45,998 nt of DNA from Asaia bogorensis (GTDB lineage: Bacteria > Pseudomonadota > Alphaproteobacteria > Acetobacterales > Acetobacteraceae). The stretch spans positions 1 to 45,998 of the forward strand of contig CAMCJI010000002.1 of NCBI GenBank assembly GCA_945874805.1. The letters are read 5' to 3'. Position 1 is the stretch's first letter; each line of letters starts with the position of its first letter. A program made the translations under genes and the position numbers. The notes under the pieces were generated by a model. It ran no database searches, had not been told where the DNA came from, and saw only the letters and a program-made list of their open reading frames with translations. Below, piece by piece: positions 1-9,269 of the stretch.

Positions 1-314
1 TGCGGGCGGCGGCGTGGCGGCGAATGGGGTTTGTGCTGATCGCAGCCGTGGCCTTCAACCTACTGTTGCATATCGATTTTCAGTTTCGCGGCAGCGTTTA
101 TCTCTATGCCGCGCATCTGCATGTGCCGCTGTATCTGCTGGGCGCCGGCGGGCTGGTGCTGGGGATGCGGGAGCGGGCCGGCGCGCTGGTGGTGGCGCTG
201 CTGCTGGCCGGCCTGTTCGCGGCACAGAACCTGCCTTTGGCCTGGAGTTTCGCCGCCGGGTTCGATGCGGTGGACGTGCCCTGCCCCGCGCCCTGCGCCG
301 CCGGCGGGGTTTAG
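1..314 (+). CDS. C-terminal part of an integral membrane protein (partial)
   Basis: The reading frame is open from base 3 (RAAAWRR before the first Met at base 24) and ends with TAG at 312-314, so this is the 3' end of a longer gene cut by the window edge. The visible 103 residues contain about three hydrophobic stretches (VLIAAVAFNLLLHI, VPLYLLGAGGLVLGM, GALVVALLLAGLFAA), so it is a membrane protein. I do not recognise the family. It lies on the same strand as pyrB, 65 bases upstream, but a promoter-like sequence between them suggests separate transcription. Confidence 0.6.
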   Translation, partial: RAAAWRRMGFVLIAAVAFNLLLHIDFQFRGSVYLYAAHLHVPLYLLGAGGLVLGMRERAGALVVALLLAGLFAAQNLPLAWSFAAGFDAVDVPCPAPCAAGGV

Positions 315-320
315 GCGATA

Positions 321-348
321 TTGCTCTTTGCCGGTCCTGGCTTATAGC
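321..348 (+). promoter_or_regulatory. Possible sigma70-type promoter for pyrB
   Basis: TTGCTC (321-326) and TATAGC (343-348) are separated by 16 bases and lie about 30 bases upstream of the pyrB start, in the only non-coding gap of this block before dprA. Similarity to consensus is moderate (4/6 in each hexamer). No PyrR-type or attenuator hairpin was seen. Confidence 0.3.
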
Positions 349-379
349 TTTGCGATAGGGAACCGACCGGAACGCCAAC

Positions 380-1315
380 TTGAACCACGCCAGCCGCCAT
401 CTGTTGCAGATCGAGGGCATGCACCCCCCGGCGATCACCGCGCTGCTCGATCTGGCGGAGAGCTATGTGCTGCTCAACCGCTCCGGCCAGACCCAGCGCG
501 ACCTGCTGCGCGGGCGGACGCTGATCAATCTTTTCTTCGAGGATTCAACGCGGACGCGCACCAGCTTCGAGCTGGCCGGCAAGCGGCTGGGCGCCGATGT
601 GATCAACATGTCGGTCGCGACCTCGAGCGTGAACAAGGGCGAGACCCTGCTCGACACCGCCGCCACGCTGAATGCGATGAACTGCGATCTGCTGGTGGTG
701 CGCCACGGCGAATCCGGCGCGCCGGCGCTGCTGGCGCAGAAGGTCGAGGCGGCGGTGATCAACGCCGGGGACGGCACGCACGAGCACCCGACCCAGGCGC
801 TGCTGGACGCTCTGACCATCCGGCGCCGCAAGGGGCGGCTGGAGGGGCTGTGCGTGGCGATCTGCGGCGATGTGCTGCACAGCCGGGTCGCGCGGTCGAA
901 CATCCATCTGCTGACGTCGGTTGGCTGCCAGGTGCGGGTGATCGGGCCGGCGACGCTGATCCCGTCCGAGGTGGCGCGGCTGGGGGTTGAGGTCTTTCAC
1001 GATATGAAAAAAGGGCTGGAGGGCGTTGATATCGTGATGATGCTTCGCCTGCAGCGCGAGCGCATGTCGCGCGGGCCCGTGCCGAGCGCACGGGAGTTCT
1101 TCCGGTTCTACGGGCTCGATGCCGAAAAGCTCGCCTGGGCCAAGCCGGACGCGCTGGTGATGCATCCCGGGCCGATGAACCGGGGGGTGGAGATCTCCTC
1201 GGCTGTGGCGGACGACCCCGTCCGCAGCCTGATCCGCGAGCAGGTCGAGATGGGGGTGGCCGTGCGCATGGCGGTGCTGGACGTGCTGGCGCGGCGCAGC
1301 AGGCCGAATTCATGA
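380..1315 (+). CDS. pyrB: Aspartate carbamoyltransferase catalytic subunit
   Basis: This enzyme condenses carbamoyl phosphate with aspartate to N-carbamoyl-aspartate in de novo pyrimidine synthesis, in the cytoplasm. The 311-residue protein has the usual catalytic-chain length and shows the carbamoyl-phosphate loop STRTRTSFE (residues 56-64), HPTQ (136-139) and MHPGPMNRG near residue 260. The start is TTG at 380: an in-frame TAG lies at 356-358 with no ATG or GTG between, and residues before the next ATG (RHLLQIEGM) belong to the conserved family N-terminus. The stop overlaps the pyrC start (ATGA), indicating translational coupling. No pyrI regulatory subunit is nearby. This fits the class of enzyme that assembles with a PyrC-like partner. 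Confidence 0.96.
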   Translation: MNHASRHLLQIEGMHPPAITALLDLAESYVLLNRSGQTQRDLLRGRTLINLFFEDSTRTRTSFELAGKRLGADVINMSVATSSVNKGETLLDTAATLNAMNCDLLVVRHGESGAPALLAQKVEAAVINAGDGTHEHPTQALLDALTIRRRKGRLEGLCVAICGDVLHSRVARSNIHLLTSVGCQVRVIGPATLIPSEVARLGVEVFHDMKKGLEGVDIVMMLRLQRERMSRGPVPSAREFFRFYGLDAEKLAWAKPDALVMHPGPMNRGVEISSAVADDPVRSLIREQVEMGVAVRMAVLDVLARRSRPNS

Positions 1316-2598
1316 GCGCCCCCCGCGACACCCTCATCACCCGCGTCCGGCTGATCGACCCCGCGCAGGGGCTGGACAGCGAGGGCAGCCTGCTCATCCG
1401 CGATGGGCGGATCGCCGATTTCGGGGCGGCGCTGGGCGTGCCGGCCGGCGCGGTGGTGATCGACGCCGAGGACTGCGTGCTGTGCCCCGGCCTGGTGGAC
1501 ATGCGCGCCGAGGTGGGCGAGCCCGGCGGGGAGTATCGCGAGACCATCGCCTCGGTTGCCATCGCCGCGGCGGCGGGCGGGATCACCACGCTGGCCGCCC
1601 TGCCCGACTCGTCTCCGGCGATCGACGACCCGGCGCTGGTGCGCCTGTTGCGCAGCCGGGGGGAGGAGACCGGCAGCCTGTCCATCCTGCCCTACGGCGC
1701 GGCGACGAAGGGCTGCCGGGGCGAGGAACTGGCGGAGATCGGCCTGCTGCGCGAGGCGGGCGCGGTGGCCTTCACCGACGGTGCGCGCGCCATCGGCAAT
1801 ACGCGGATGATGCGCCTCGCTTTGCAATACGCGGCAGGTTTCGGGGCGCGGATCATCCAGCACCCGGAGGACCCGTCGCTGGCCGCCGGCGGGGCCGCGA
1901 CCTCGGGCGAACTGGCGACCCGGCTGGGCCTGCCGGCGATCCCGACCGCGGCAGAGGCGATCCTGGTGGCGCGCGACATAAGGCTCGTGCAGTTGACCGG
2001 CGGGGCGGTGCATTTCGCCCATGTCTCCACCGGCGAGGCGCTGGACCTCATCCGCCGGGCCAAGGAGGCTGGGCTGGCGGTGACCTGCGATACCGCGCCG
2101 CCGTATTTCGACCTCAACGAAACGGCGATCGGCGCCTGGCGCACCTATGCCAAGCTCTCCCCGCCGTTGCGCAGCGATGCCGACCGGCGGGCGGTGGCGG
2201 CGGGTCTGCTGGACGGCACGATCGACGCGGTGGCCTCCGACCACCAGCCGCGCGATGCCGACGACAAGCGCCTGCCCTTCGCCCAGGCGGCGGCGGGCGG
2301 CACCGGGCTGTCCACCCTGCTGGCGGTGACGCTGGCGCAGGTGCATGGCGGTGCGCTGCCGCTGGGGCGGGCCATCGAACTGCTGACATCGGCCCCGGCC
2401 AGCCTGCTCGGCAGTGCCGCCGGCACGCTGGCCCGCGGGGCGGCGGCCGATCTCTGCCTGTTCCATCCCGAGCGCGCCTGGCAGGTGGAGGCCGGCGCCA
2501 TGCCGGGGATCGCGCAGAACACCCCCTTCGACGGCCGCGCCCTGGAGGGTCGCGTGCTGGGCACCTGGAAAGCGGGACGGAGGGTATTCGGCGGATGA
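1312..2598 (+). CDS. pyrC: Dihydroorotase-like protein, probably non-catalytic (PyrC')
   Basis: This is an amidohydrolase-superfamily protein of 428 residues, homologous to class I dihydroorotase, which closes carbamoyl-aspartate to dihydroorotate. The key sites are eroded. The segment that is VDLHVHLREPG in active enzymes reads [11 protein letters not shown] (residues 62-72), so both metal-binding histidines are Arg65 and Glu67 and the substrate-binding arginine is Gly69. The VTPHH motif reads DTAPPYF, and DHAPH reads D310-H-Q-P-R. HPEDP and HFAHVST remain. In Pseudomonas an inactive PyrC' is a structural partner needed for assembly of aspartate carbamoyltransferase; the ATGA coupling to pyrB supports the same role here. 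An active dihydroorotase would then be encoded elsewhere. The gene also overlaps plsY by ATGA. Confidence 0.9.
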   Translation: MSAPRDTLITRVRLIDPAQGLDSEGSLLIRDGRIADFGAALGVPAGAVVIDAEDCVLCPGLVDMRAEVGEPGGEYRETIASVAIAAAAGGITTLAALPDSSPAIDDPALVRLLRSRGEETGSLSILPYGAATKGCRGEELAEIGLLREAGAVAFTDGARAIGNTRMMRLALQYAAGFGARIIQHPEDPSLAAGGAATSGELATRLGLPAIPTAAEAILVARDIRLVQLTGGAVHFAHVSTGEALDLIRRAKEAGLAVTCDTAPPYFDLNETAIGAWRTYAKLSPPLRSDADRRAVAAGLLDGTIDAVASDHQPRDADDKRLPFAQAAAGGTGLSTLLAVTLAQVHGGALPLGRAIELLTSAPASLLGSAAGTLARGAAADLCLFHPERAWQVEAGAMPGIAQNTPFDGRALEGRVLGTWKAGRRVFGG

Positions 2599-3194
2599 AC
2601 GGCTCGGTGATCTTCATTGCCATTGCGACGATTTCGTATCTGCTCGGCTCGATCCCGTTCGGCCTGCTGCTGACCCGGGCAGCGGGGATGGGGGATATCC
2701 GCGATATCGGCTCGCGCAGCATCGGGGCGACGAACGTACTGCGCACCGGCAGCCGGCGGCTGGCGGCGGGCACGCTGCTGCTGGACGGGGCGAAGGGCGC
2801 GATCGCGGTGCTGATGGCCGGCCATGTGGCGGGCAGCCCCGGCGTGGCGCTGGCGGGGCTGATGGCCGTGGTGGGGCATATCTACCCGGTGTGGCTGGGG
2901 TTTCGCGGCGGCAAGGGGGTGGCGACCGGGTTCGGCGTGCTGATCGCCGCAGCCCCGCTTCCCGGGTTGCTGGCGGGGGCCATCTGGATCGGCATGGCCG
3001 GGGCGGTGCGGATCTCCTCGGTTGCCGGGCTGTCGGCGTTCCTGGCGGCGCCTATCCTGGCCGCGCTGTTCGGCGTGCCGTTCGTCATCGTGGTGACCCA
3101 GGTGGTGATCGCCGGGCTGATCTGGCAGCGGCACAGCGAAAACATCGCCCGCCTGCTGGCCGGCAAGGAGCCGAAGATCGGCCGCGGCAGGTAG
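2595..3194 (+). CDS. plsY: Acyl-phosphate--glycerol-3-phosphate acyltransferase
   Basis: PlsY is an inner-membrane enzyme that transfers the acyl group of acyl-phosphate to glycerol 3-phosphate, the first step of phospholipid synthesis in most bacteria. The 199-residue protein is of usual length, strongly hydrophobic, and carries the family's conserved loops: YLLGSIPFG near residue 15, GSRSIGATNVLRTG (about 39-52), and the GHIYPVWLGFRGGKGVATG block (about 93-111). The start ATG overlaps the pyrC stop. A pyrC-plsY-dprA-topA order recurs in Rhodospirillales, so this is probably the ancestral arrangement rather than a functional link with pyrimidine synthesis. Confidence 0.96.
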   Translation: MNGSVIFIAIATISYLLGSIPFGLLLTRAAGMGDIRDIGSRSIGATNVLRTGSRRLAAGTLLLDGAKGAIAVLMAGHVAGSPGVALAGLMAVVGHIYPVWLGFRGGKGVATGFGVLIAAAPLPGLLAGAIWIGMAGAVRISSVAGLSAFLAAPILAALFGVPFVIVVTQVVIAGLIWQRHSENIARLLAGKEPKIGRGR

Positions 3195-3267
3195 GCGCCA
3201 GGCTCATTGCATAACGACACGGAAGCGACGCATCCTGGCCGCGTGCTGTGCGGAGGGTTTTGCCGTC

Positions 3268-4359
3268 GTGAATGTTGATCTGCAGCGGTTGCGGCTGGCC
3301 CGCACCGAGGGGGTCGGGCCGGTTGCCTATCGCCGGCTGCTCGCCCGCTTCGGCGATCCCGCCGCTGCGATCGAGGCCCTGCCGCGGCTGGCCGCCGCCG
3401 GGGGGCGGGCCGGCCCTCCCGCCACCCCGACTGCCAGCCAGGCCGCACGCGAGGCCGATTTCGTTGCCAGGCTCGGCGGCCAGTTGCTCTTCATCGACAC
3501 GCCCGGCTACCCCGAAGCCCTCGCCGCGACAGAGGGGGCGCCGGCGGTGCTGAGCGTGCTCGGCGACCCCGCCTGCCTTTCGGCCCGGGCGGTGGCGGTG
3601 GTGGGCAGCCGCAATGCCTCGGCGAATGGCCGGCGGATCGCCGAGACGATCGCGGCGGAGCTGGCCGAGGCGGGGCTGGTCGTAGTCTCCGGTCTCGCGC
3701 GGGGCATCGATTCGGCGGCGCATCAGGGGGCGCTCAGGGGCGGGCGCACGGTTGCCTGTATCGCCGGCGGCATCGACGTCGTCTATCCGCGCGAGAACGC
3801 CGCCTTGCAGCGCGCGATTGCCGAGCGCGGCTGCGTGGTGGCGGAAGCGCCGCCGGGGGCCGAGCCGTTGGCCCGGCATTTCCCGCGCCGCAACCGGGTG
3901 ATCGCCGGGCTGTCGCTCGGCGTGCTGGTGGTGGAGGCGGCGTTGCGCTCGGGCAGCCTGATCACCGCGCGGCTGGCCGGCGAATTCGGCCGCGAGCTGT
4001 TCGCCGTGCCCGGCTCCCCGCTCGATGAGCGGGCGCGGGGCACCAATGCGTTGATCCGCGAGGGCGCGCATCTGACCGAGACGGCGGCCGATGTGCTCGC
4101 GCTGCTGCCCCCCGCCTGGACCCCGGCCGAGCCCGCACGCGGGCTGTTTGAGCCCCGGTCCGCCCCGCCAGAGCCGCCGGAGCGGCCGGCGCAGGAACAT
4201 GCGGCGGTACTCACCTTGTTGTCAGCCGCGCCGACGGATGTTGACGATCTTGTGCGGCGCTGCCATTTGCCCGCACCTGCCGTGCTCTCGGTGCTGCTCG
4301 ATCTCGAGATCGCAGGGCGGATTGAAAACTTGCCGGGCGGCCGCGTGGCCCTGCTCTAG
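3268..4359 (+). CDS. dprA: DNA-processing protein A
   Basis: DprA protects incoming single-stranded DNA during transformation and loads RecA on it. The 363-residue protein has an N-terminal helical (SAM/HhH-like) region (LRLARTEGVGPVAYRRLL), the Rossmann-type core (VAVVGSRNAS at about residue 110, VVSGLARGIDSAAHQGAL, AGGIDVVYPREN, FPRRNRVIAGLS, GSLITARLAGEFGRELFAVPG) and a C-terminal winged-helix-like domain after a Pro/Glu-rich linker (about 288-312). The start is GTG at 3268 with AGGG about ten bases upstream; no alternative start lies in the preceding in-frame codons. It is 73 bases downstream of plsY and 50 bases upstream of topA, probably in the same transcript. Confidence 0.95.
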   Translation: MNVDLQRLRLARTEGVGPVAYRRLLARFGDPAAAIEALPRLAAAGGRAGPPATPTASQAAREADFVARLGGQLLFIDTPGYPEALAATEGAPAVLSVLGDPACLSARAVAVVGSRNASANGRRIAETIAAELAEAGLVVVSGLARGIDSAAHQGALRGGRTVACIAGGIDVVYPRENAALQRAIAERGCVVAEAPPGAEPLARHFPRRNRVIAGLSLGVLVVEAALRSGSLITARLAGEFGRELFAVPGSPLDERARGTNALIREGAHLTETAADVLALLPPAWTPAEPARGLFEPRSAPPEPPERPAQEHAAVLTLLSAAPTDVDDLVRRCHLPAPAVLSVLLDLEIAGRIENLPGGRVALL

Positions 4360-4409
4360 GGCCGTGCTCCGCCTTATCGCCCCCGCTGACGGGGCACGAA
4401 CAGGATGCC

Positions 4410-7094
4410 ATGACCGACGTCGTCGTCGTCGAATCGCCCGCCAAGGCCAAGACCATCAACAAGTATCTGGGCAGCGGGTACACCGTGCTGGCCAGCTTCG
4501 GCCATGTGCGCGACCTGCCACCGAAGGACGGGTCCGTCCGCCCGGACGAGGATTTTGCCATGGACTGGGCCGCCGATGAGCGGGGCCAGAAGCAGATCGG
4601 CGCCATCGCCAAGGCGCTGAAGGGCGCCAAGACCCTCTATCTCGCCACCGACCCTGATCGCGAGGGGGAGGCGATCTCCTGGCATGTGCGGGCGATGCTG
4701 GAGGAGAAGAACCTGCTGCGAGGCATGCAGGTGCATCGCATCACCTTCAACGAGGTGACATCCAAGGCGGTGAAATACGCCATCGCCCACCCCCGCGACC
4801 TCGATGCCCCGCTTATCGACGCCTACATGGCGCGCCGGGCGCTGGATTACCTCGTGGGCTTCACCCTCTCGCCGGTGCTGTGGCGCAAGCTGCCTGGCAG
4901 CCGCTCGGCCGGGCGGGTGCAGTCCGTGGCGCTGCGGCTGATCTGCGAGCGCGAGGCCGAGATCGAGATCTTCAGGCCGCGCGAATACTGGACGGTCGAG
5001 GCGGGCTTCCAGACCCCCGCCGGCGCGCCGTTCATGGGCCGGCTGACGCATCTGGACGGCAAGCGGCTGGACCAGTTCGACCTCAACACCACGGCGCTGG
5101 CCGAACGGGCCGAGGCGGCGGTGCGCGCCGGTTCGTTCACGGTAGCCAGCGTCGAGCGCAAGCGGGTGCGGCGCAATCCGTCGCCGCCGTTCACCACCTC
5201 CACCTTGCAGCAGGATGGCTCGAACAAGCTCGGCATGGGCGCGCAGGCGATCATGCGCACCGCCCAGGGGCTGTACGAGGGCGTGGATATCGACGGCGAA
5301 ACCACGGGTTTGATCACGTATATGCGCACCGACGGGGTGCAGATGTCGGCTGACGCCATCTCTGCCATCCGCAGCCATGTCGGCGAGGCCTTCGGCGCGA
5401 AATACCTGCCCGGCCTCGCCCGGGAATACAGCACCAAGGCGAAGAACGCGCAGGAAGCGCATGAGGCGATCCGGCCGACCGACGTCTCCCGCACGCCGGA
5501 TTCGGTGGCGCGCTACCTCACCAACGACCAGAAGCGCATCTATGAGCTGATCTGGAAGCGGGCGGTGGCGAGCCAGATGCAGTCCGCCGAGTTCGATCAG
5601 GTCGCGGTGGATATCGCGGATCCTGCTGTAAAAGATGGCCCCCGCCTGCGCGCCAACGGCTCCATCCTCGCCTTCGACGGCTACCTGCGCCTCTACCGCG
5701 AGGATGAGGGCGACGACACGAAGAAAGACCCCGACGACCGCATGCTGCCGCCGATGGCGGAGCGCGATCCGCTGCGCCTCGGCGAGGTGCTGCCCGAGCA
5801 GCATTTCACCCAGCCGCCGCCGCGCTTCTCGGAAGCCAGCCTCGTCAAGCGCATGGAGGAGTTGGGCATCGGCCGGCCCTCCACCTATGCGTCGATCCTG
5901 ACGGTGCTGCAGGACCGCAATTATGTGAAGCTGGACAAGCGGCGCTTCGTGCCGGAGGACCGGGGCCGGCTGGTCACCGCCTTCCTCGTCAGCTTCTTCG
6001 AAAAATACGTGGACCCCAACTTCACTGCCGGGCTGGAAGACCAGCTCGACCAGATTTCCGCCGGCCAGGCGAACTGGCGGGCGGTGATGCGCCGCTTCTG
6101 GGAGGATTTCTCGGCCGCGATCGCCCAGACCAAGGATCTGAAGATCGGCGACGTGATCGACGCGCTGGACGCCGATCTCGGCTCGCATTTCTTCCCCGCC
6201 CGCGAGGACGGCACCGACCCGCGCTCCTGCCCCTCCTGCCAGAAGGGCCGGCTGGGGCTGAAGCTGGGGCGGCATGGCAGCTTCATCGGCTGCTCGAACT
6301 ATCCCGGCTGCCAGTTCACCCGCCGGCTCGCCGTCGATGGCGGCGATGAGGCGAACGACACGCTGCGCGAGGGCATGCGCGTGCTGGGCCATAGCCCGGA
6401 GACGGGCGAGGAGATCAGCGTCCGCCGCGGGCCCTATGGCGTCTATGCGCAGCAGGGCGAGCAGATCAAGGACAGCAAGACCAAGCCGCGCCGCACCAGC
6501 CTTCCCAAAGGGTTGGAGGGCGACACGATCACGCTGGAACAGGCGCTCGGCCTGCTCTCGCTGCCACGGCTGGTCGGCATCCATCCGGAATCGAAGGAGC
6601 CGATCGAGGCGGGGGTGGGGCGCTTCGGGCCGTTCGTGAAGATGGGCGGCATCTTCGCCTCGCTCGACAAGGACGACGACGTGCTGGTGGTCGGGCTCAA
6701 CCGCGCCGTCGATCTGCTGGCGCAGAAGCTGGCGAGCGTGCGGGCGATGGGGGCGCACCCGAAAACCGGGGAGCCGGTGATCGTCCGCAAGGGCCGCTTC
6801 GGGCCGTATGCGCAGAGCGGCAACCTCGTCGCCAACCTGCCGCGCGGGGTGGAGATGGCGGAGATGACGCTCGAGGAGGCGGTGGCGCTACTGGCCGAGA
6901 AGGGCAAGACGCTGAAGCCGAAGCCCGGTGCCGCCAAGCGCGGCAAGCCCGCGAAGGCGGCTGCGGCCAAGGCTCCCGCGGTGGCCAAGCCCGTCGCCGC
7001 GCCCGCCGCCAAGAAGGCCGCGCCGAAGAAGAAGCCGGCCGCTAAAAAGAAGCCCGCAGCCAAGCCGAAAGCCCCCGCCAAGGCCAAAACCTAG
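4410..7094 (+). CDS. topA: DNA topoisomerase I
   Basis: This type IA topoisomerase relaxes negative supercoils by a covalent tyrosine intermediate. The 894-residue protein starts with the Toprim domain (VVVESPAKAKTI at 4-15; DPDREGEAISWH with the metal-binding acidic residues near 81-92). The catalytic tyrosine is Tyr304 in GLITYMRTDG (codon 5319-5321). One four-cysteine zinc motif (CPSC...C...C, bases about 6227-6312) is followed by C-terminal topoisomerase repeats. The last 70 or so residues are a Lys/Ala/Pro-rich tail (from about base 6890), as in many alphaproteobacterial TopA, probably for DNA contact. AGGA lies just upstream of ATG. The stop is one base before the rnr start. Confidence 0.97.
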   Translation: MTDVVVVESPAKAKTINKYLGSGYTVLASFGHVRDLPPKDGSVRPDEDFAMDWAADERGQKQIGAIAKALKGAKTLYLATDPDREGEAISWHVRAMLEEKNLLRGMQVHRITFNEVTSKAVKYAIAHPRDLDAPLIDAYMARRALDYLVGFTLSPVLWRKLPGSRSAGRVQSVALRLICEREAEIEIFRPREYWTVEAGFQTPAGAPFMGRLTHLDGKRLDQFDLNTTALAERAEAAVRAGSFTVASVERKRVRRNPSPPFTTSTLQQDGSNKLGMGAQAIMRTAQGLYEGVDIDGETTGLITYMRTDGVQMSADAISAIRSHVGEAFGAKYLPGLAREYSTKAKNAQEAHEAIRPTDVSRTPDSVARYLTNDQKRIYELIWKRAVASQMQSAEFDQVAVDIADPAVKDGPRLRANGSILAFDGYLRLYREDEGDDTKKDPDDRMLPPMAERDPLRLGEVLPEQHFTQPPPRFSEASLVKRMEELGIGRPSTYASILTVLQDRNYVKLDKRRFVPEDRGRLVTAFLVSFFEKYVDPNFTAGLEDQLDQISAGQANWRAVMRRFWEDFSAAIAQTKDLKIGDVIDALDADLGSHFFPAREDGTDPRSCPSCQKGRLGLKLGRHGSFIGCSNYPGCQFTRRLAVDGGDEANDTLREGMRVLGHSPETGEEISVRRGPYGVYAQQGEQIKDSKTKPRRTSLPKGLEGDTITLEQALGLLSLPRLVGIHPESKEPIEAGVGRFGPFVKMGGIFASLDKDDDVLVVGLNRAVDLLAQKLASVRAMGAHPKTGEPVIVRKGRFGPYAQSGNLVANLPRGVEMAEMTLEEAVALLAEKGKTLKPKPGAAKRGKPAKAAAAKAPAVAKPVAAPAAKKAAPKKKPAAKKKPAAKPKAPAKAKT

Positions 7095-7095
7095 C

Positions 7096-9258
7096 ATGGC
7101 CCGCCGCCCGCGCTCGGCTGCCGGGCAATTGCCCTCGCGCGACGAGATCCGCAAATTCGTCCGCGAGTCCGCCGGCCGGGTGGGCAAGCGCGAGATCAGC
7201 CAGCATTTCAACCTCGGCCCCGAGCACCGCGTCGCGCTGCGGCAGTTGCTGAAGGAACTGGCCGGCGACGGCGCCGTGGCCCCGGCGGGGCATCGCCGGT
7301 TCACGGCACCTGGCAGGTTGCCGGATGCGATGGTGGTGCGGATCACCGGCACCGACCCGGACGGCGACGCCATCGCCCGCCCGGTGGAATGGCGCGAGGA
7401 TGGCCCGCCGCCGATCATCTATATGGCGGCCGTGCCGCGCGGCCGGCCCGCTCTGGCGCCCGGCGAGCGGGTGCTGGCGCGGCTGAAGCCGATCGGCCAG
7501 GGGAAGTATGAGGGGCGGACGCTCAAGCGGCTGTCCGAAGCGCCCGGGCGCATCCTCGGCGTCTATACCAACGGGCGCATCCAGCCGACGGACCGGCGGG
7601 CGAAGGCGGAGTGGACCGTGCCGCCCGGCGAGGCGGGCGGGGCGGAGGACGGCGAGATCGTGCTCGCCACCCCCCTGCCCTCGCCGCCCAGCCGGCATTT
7701 CGGCCTCAAGCCGGCGCAGGTGGTGGAACGGCTGGGGCGGATGGGCGATGCCCGCTCGGTGAGCCTCGTTGTCATCCACACGCATGACATCCCGACCGTG
7801 TTCCCCGAGGAGGCCGTCGCCGAGGCCGAGCGGGCCCGCGGCGTAGGGCCGGACGGGCGTACCGACATCCGCGATCTGCCGCTGGTGACCATCGACGGCG
7901 AGGACGCGCGGGATTTCGACGATGCGGTGTTCGCCGAGGCGGATGGGGCCGGCTGGCGGCTGGTGGTCGCCATCGCCGATGTCGCGCATTACGTGCGGCC
8001 GGGCTCGCCGCTGGATCGCGAAGCGAGGAAGCGGGGCAATTCCTGCTACTTCCCCGACCGCGTCGTGCCGATGCTGCCCGAAGCCCTCTCCAACGGCTGG
8101 TGCAGCCTGCGCCCTGATGAGGATCGCGGCTGCCTGTTCGTCGAAATGAAGCTGGATGCGACAGGCGCCAAGACCTCGCACCGCTTCGGCCGGGGGCTGA
8201 TGCGCTCAGTGGCGCGGCTGACCTATGAGCAGGTGCAGGAAGCCCACGACGCCGGGCGCGACGGGCTGCCGATCGCGCCCTTGTATGCCGCCTTCCGGCT
8301 GTTGCTCGACCAGCGCAACGCGCGGGGCACGCTCGATCTGGACCTGCCTGAGCGCAAGGTGGTGCTGGGCGAGGACGGCAAGGTCGCCTCCGTCGCCCCC
8401 CGCCCGCGCCTGGACAGCCACCGGCTGATCGAGGAGTTCATGGTGCTGGCGAACGTGTGCGCCGCCGAGGAGCTGGAACGGCTGCACCAGCCCTGCGCCT
8501 ACCGCGTGCACGCGCCGCCCTCGGTGGAGAAGCTGGCCAACCTGCGCGCCTTCCTGCGCGGCTTCGACATCTCGCTGCCGCCGGGGGACCAGGTGCATCC
8601 GCGCGATCTAGACCGCGTGCTGAAGCAGGTCGCCGGCAGCGAGCAGGCGCCGCTGGTCAATGAGGTGGTGCTGCGCAGCCAGAGCCAGGCGGCGTATGAC
8701 GTGGACAATATCGGCCACTTCGGCCTGTCGCTCGCCCGCTATGCGCATTTCACCAGTCCGATCCGCCGCTATGCCGATCTGGAAGTGCATCGGGCGTTGA
8801 TCGCCGGGCTGCGACTCGGGGCTGGCGCGCTGACGGCGGAGGCCGCCGCAGCCCTGCCGGACACCTGCGAGCACATCACTGCAACCGAACGGCGGGCCGC
8901 CCTGGCCGAGCGGGACGCGATCGACCGCTATCTGGCTGCTTTCATGGCAGATAAAGTGGGTTCGACGTTCGATGCGCGCATTTCGGGCGTGACCCGCTTC
9001 GGGCTTTTCGTCACACTGGCGCAGAACGGTGCAAGCGGACTTGTCCCCGTGTCCAGCCTGCCAGACGATTTCTGGATGCACGATGAAGCTGCCCAAACCC
9101 TCACGGGGCGGCGGTGCGGTGTGTCCTTCCGGCTGGCCGAGGAGGTGGAGGTTCGCCTGTCCGAGGCCAGCCCGGTGACCGGCGGGTTGGTGTTCCATAT
9201 CCTCCAGGGCGCTGCCGGCGCGCGCCCGCGCAGAAAAGGCCCGGCTCGGCCCCGGTGA
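7096..9258 (+). CDS. rnr: Ribonuclease R
   Basis: RNase R is a processive 3'-5' exoribonuclease that degrades structured RNA, including rRNA and tmRNA-tagged messages. The start at ATG 7096, directly after the topA stop, gives 720 residues. Order of domains: an N-terminal winged-helix/cold-shock region (EIRKFVRESAGRVGKREI...), the RNB catalytic domain with the acidic cluster in IDGEDARDFDDAVF (near residues 268-281) and YFPDRVVPMLPEALSNGWCSL, FTSPIRRYADLEVHR, then a C-terminal S1 domain (ISGVTRFGLFVTLAQNGASG). A longer in-frame extension upstream would lie entirely within topA and is rejected. A basic tail (RPRRKGPARPR) ends the protein. The stop overlaps a GTG that could start the next gene. 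Confidence 0.96.
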   Translation: MARRPRSAAGQLPSRDEIRKFVRESAGRVGKREISQHFNLGPEHRVALRQLLKELAGDGAVAPAGHRRFTAPGRLPDAMVVRITGTDPDGDAIARPVEWREDGPPPIIYMAAVPRGRPALAPGERVLARLKPIGQGKYEGRTLKRLSEAPGRILGVYTNGRIQPTDRRAKAEWTVPPGEAGGAEDGEIVLATPLPSPPSRHFGLKPAQVVERLGRMGDARSVSLVVIHTHDIPTVFPEEAVAEAERARGVGPDGRTDIRDLPLVTIDGEDARDFDDAVFAEADGAGWRLVVAIADVAHYVRPGSPLDREARKRGNSCYFPDRVVPMLPEALSNGWCSLRPDEDRGCLFVEMKLDATGAKTSHRFGRGLMRSVARLTYEQVQEAHDAGRDGLPIAPLYAAFRLLLDQRNARGTLDLDLPERKVVLGEDGKVASVAPRPRLDSHRLIEEFMVLANVCAAEELERLHQPCAYRVHAPPSVEKLANLRAFLRGFDISLPPGDQVHPRDLDRVLKQVAGSEQAPLVNEVVLRSQSQAAYDVDNIGHFGLSLARYAHFTSPIRRYADLEVHRALIAGLRLGAGALTAEAAAALPDTCEHITATERRAALAERDAIDRYLAAFMADKVGSTFDARISGVTRFGLFVTLAQNGASGLVPVSSLPDDFWMHDEAAQTLTGRRCGVSFRLAEEVEVRLSEASPVTGGLVFHILQGAAGARPRRKGPARPR

Positions 9259-9269
9259 CTTGGAGTGAC

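Noticed and set aside
3195-3267. Sigma54-type -24/-12 promoter upstream of dprA
   Set aside because: The GG and GC elements are not at the required ten-base spacing.
4374-6758. Long open frame of 794 codons on the minus strand
   Set aside because: It is antisense to topA, whose Toprim and tyrosine motifs are unambiguous. High GC content leaves antisense frames open by chance.
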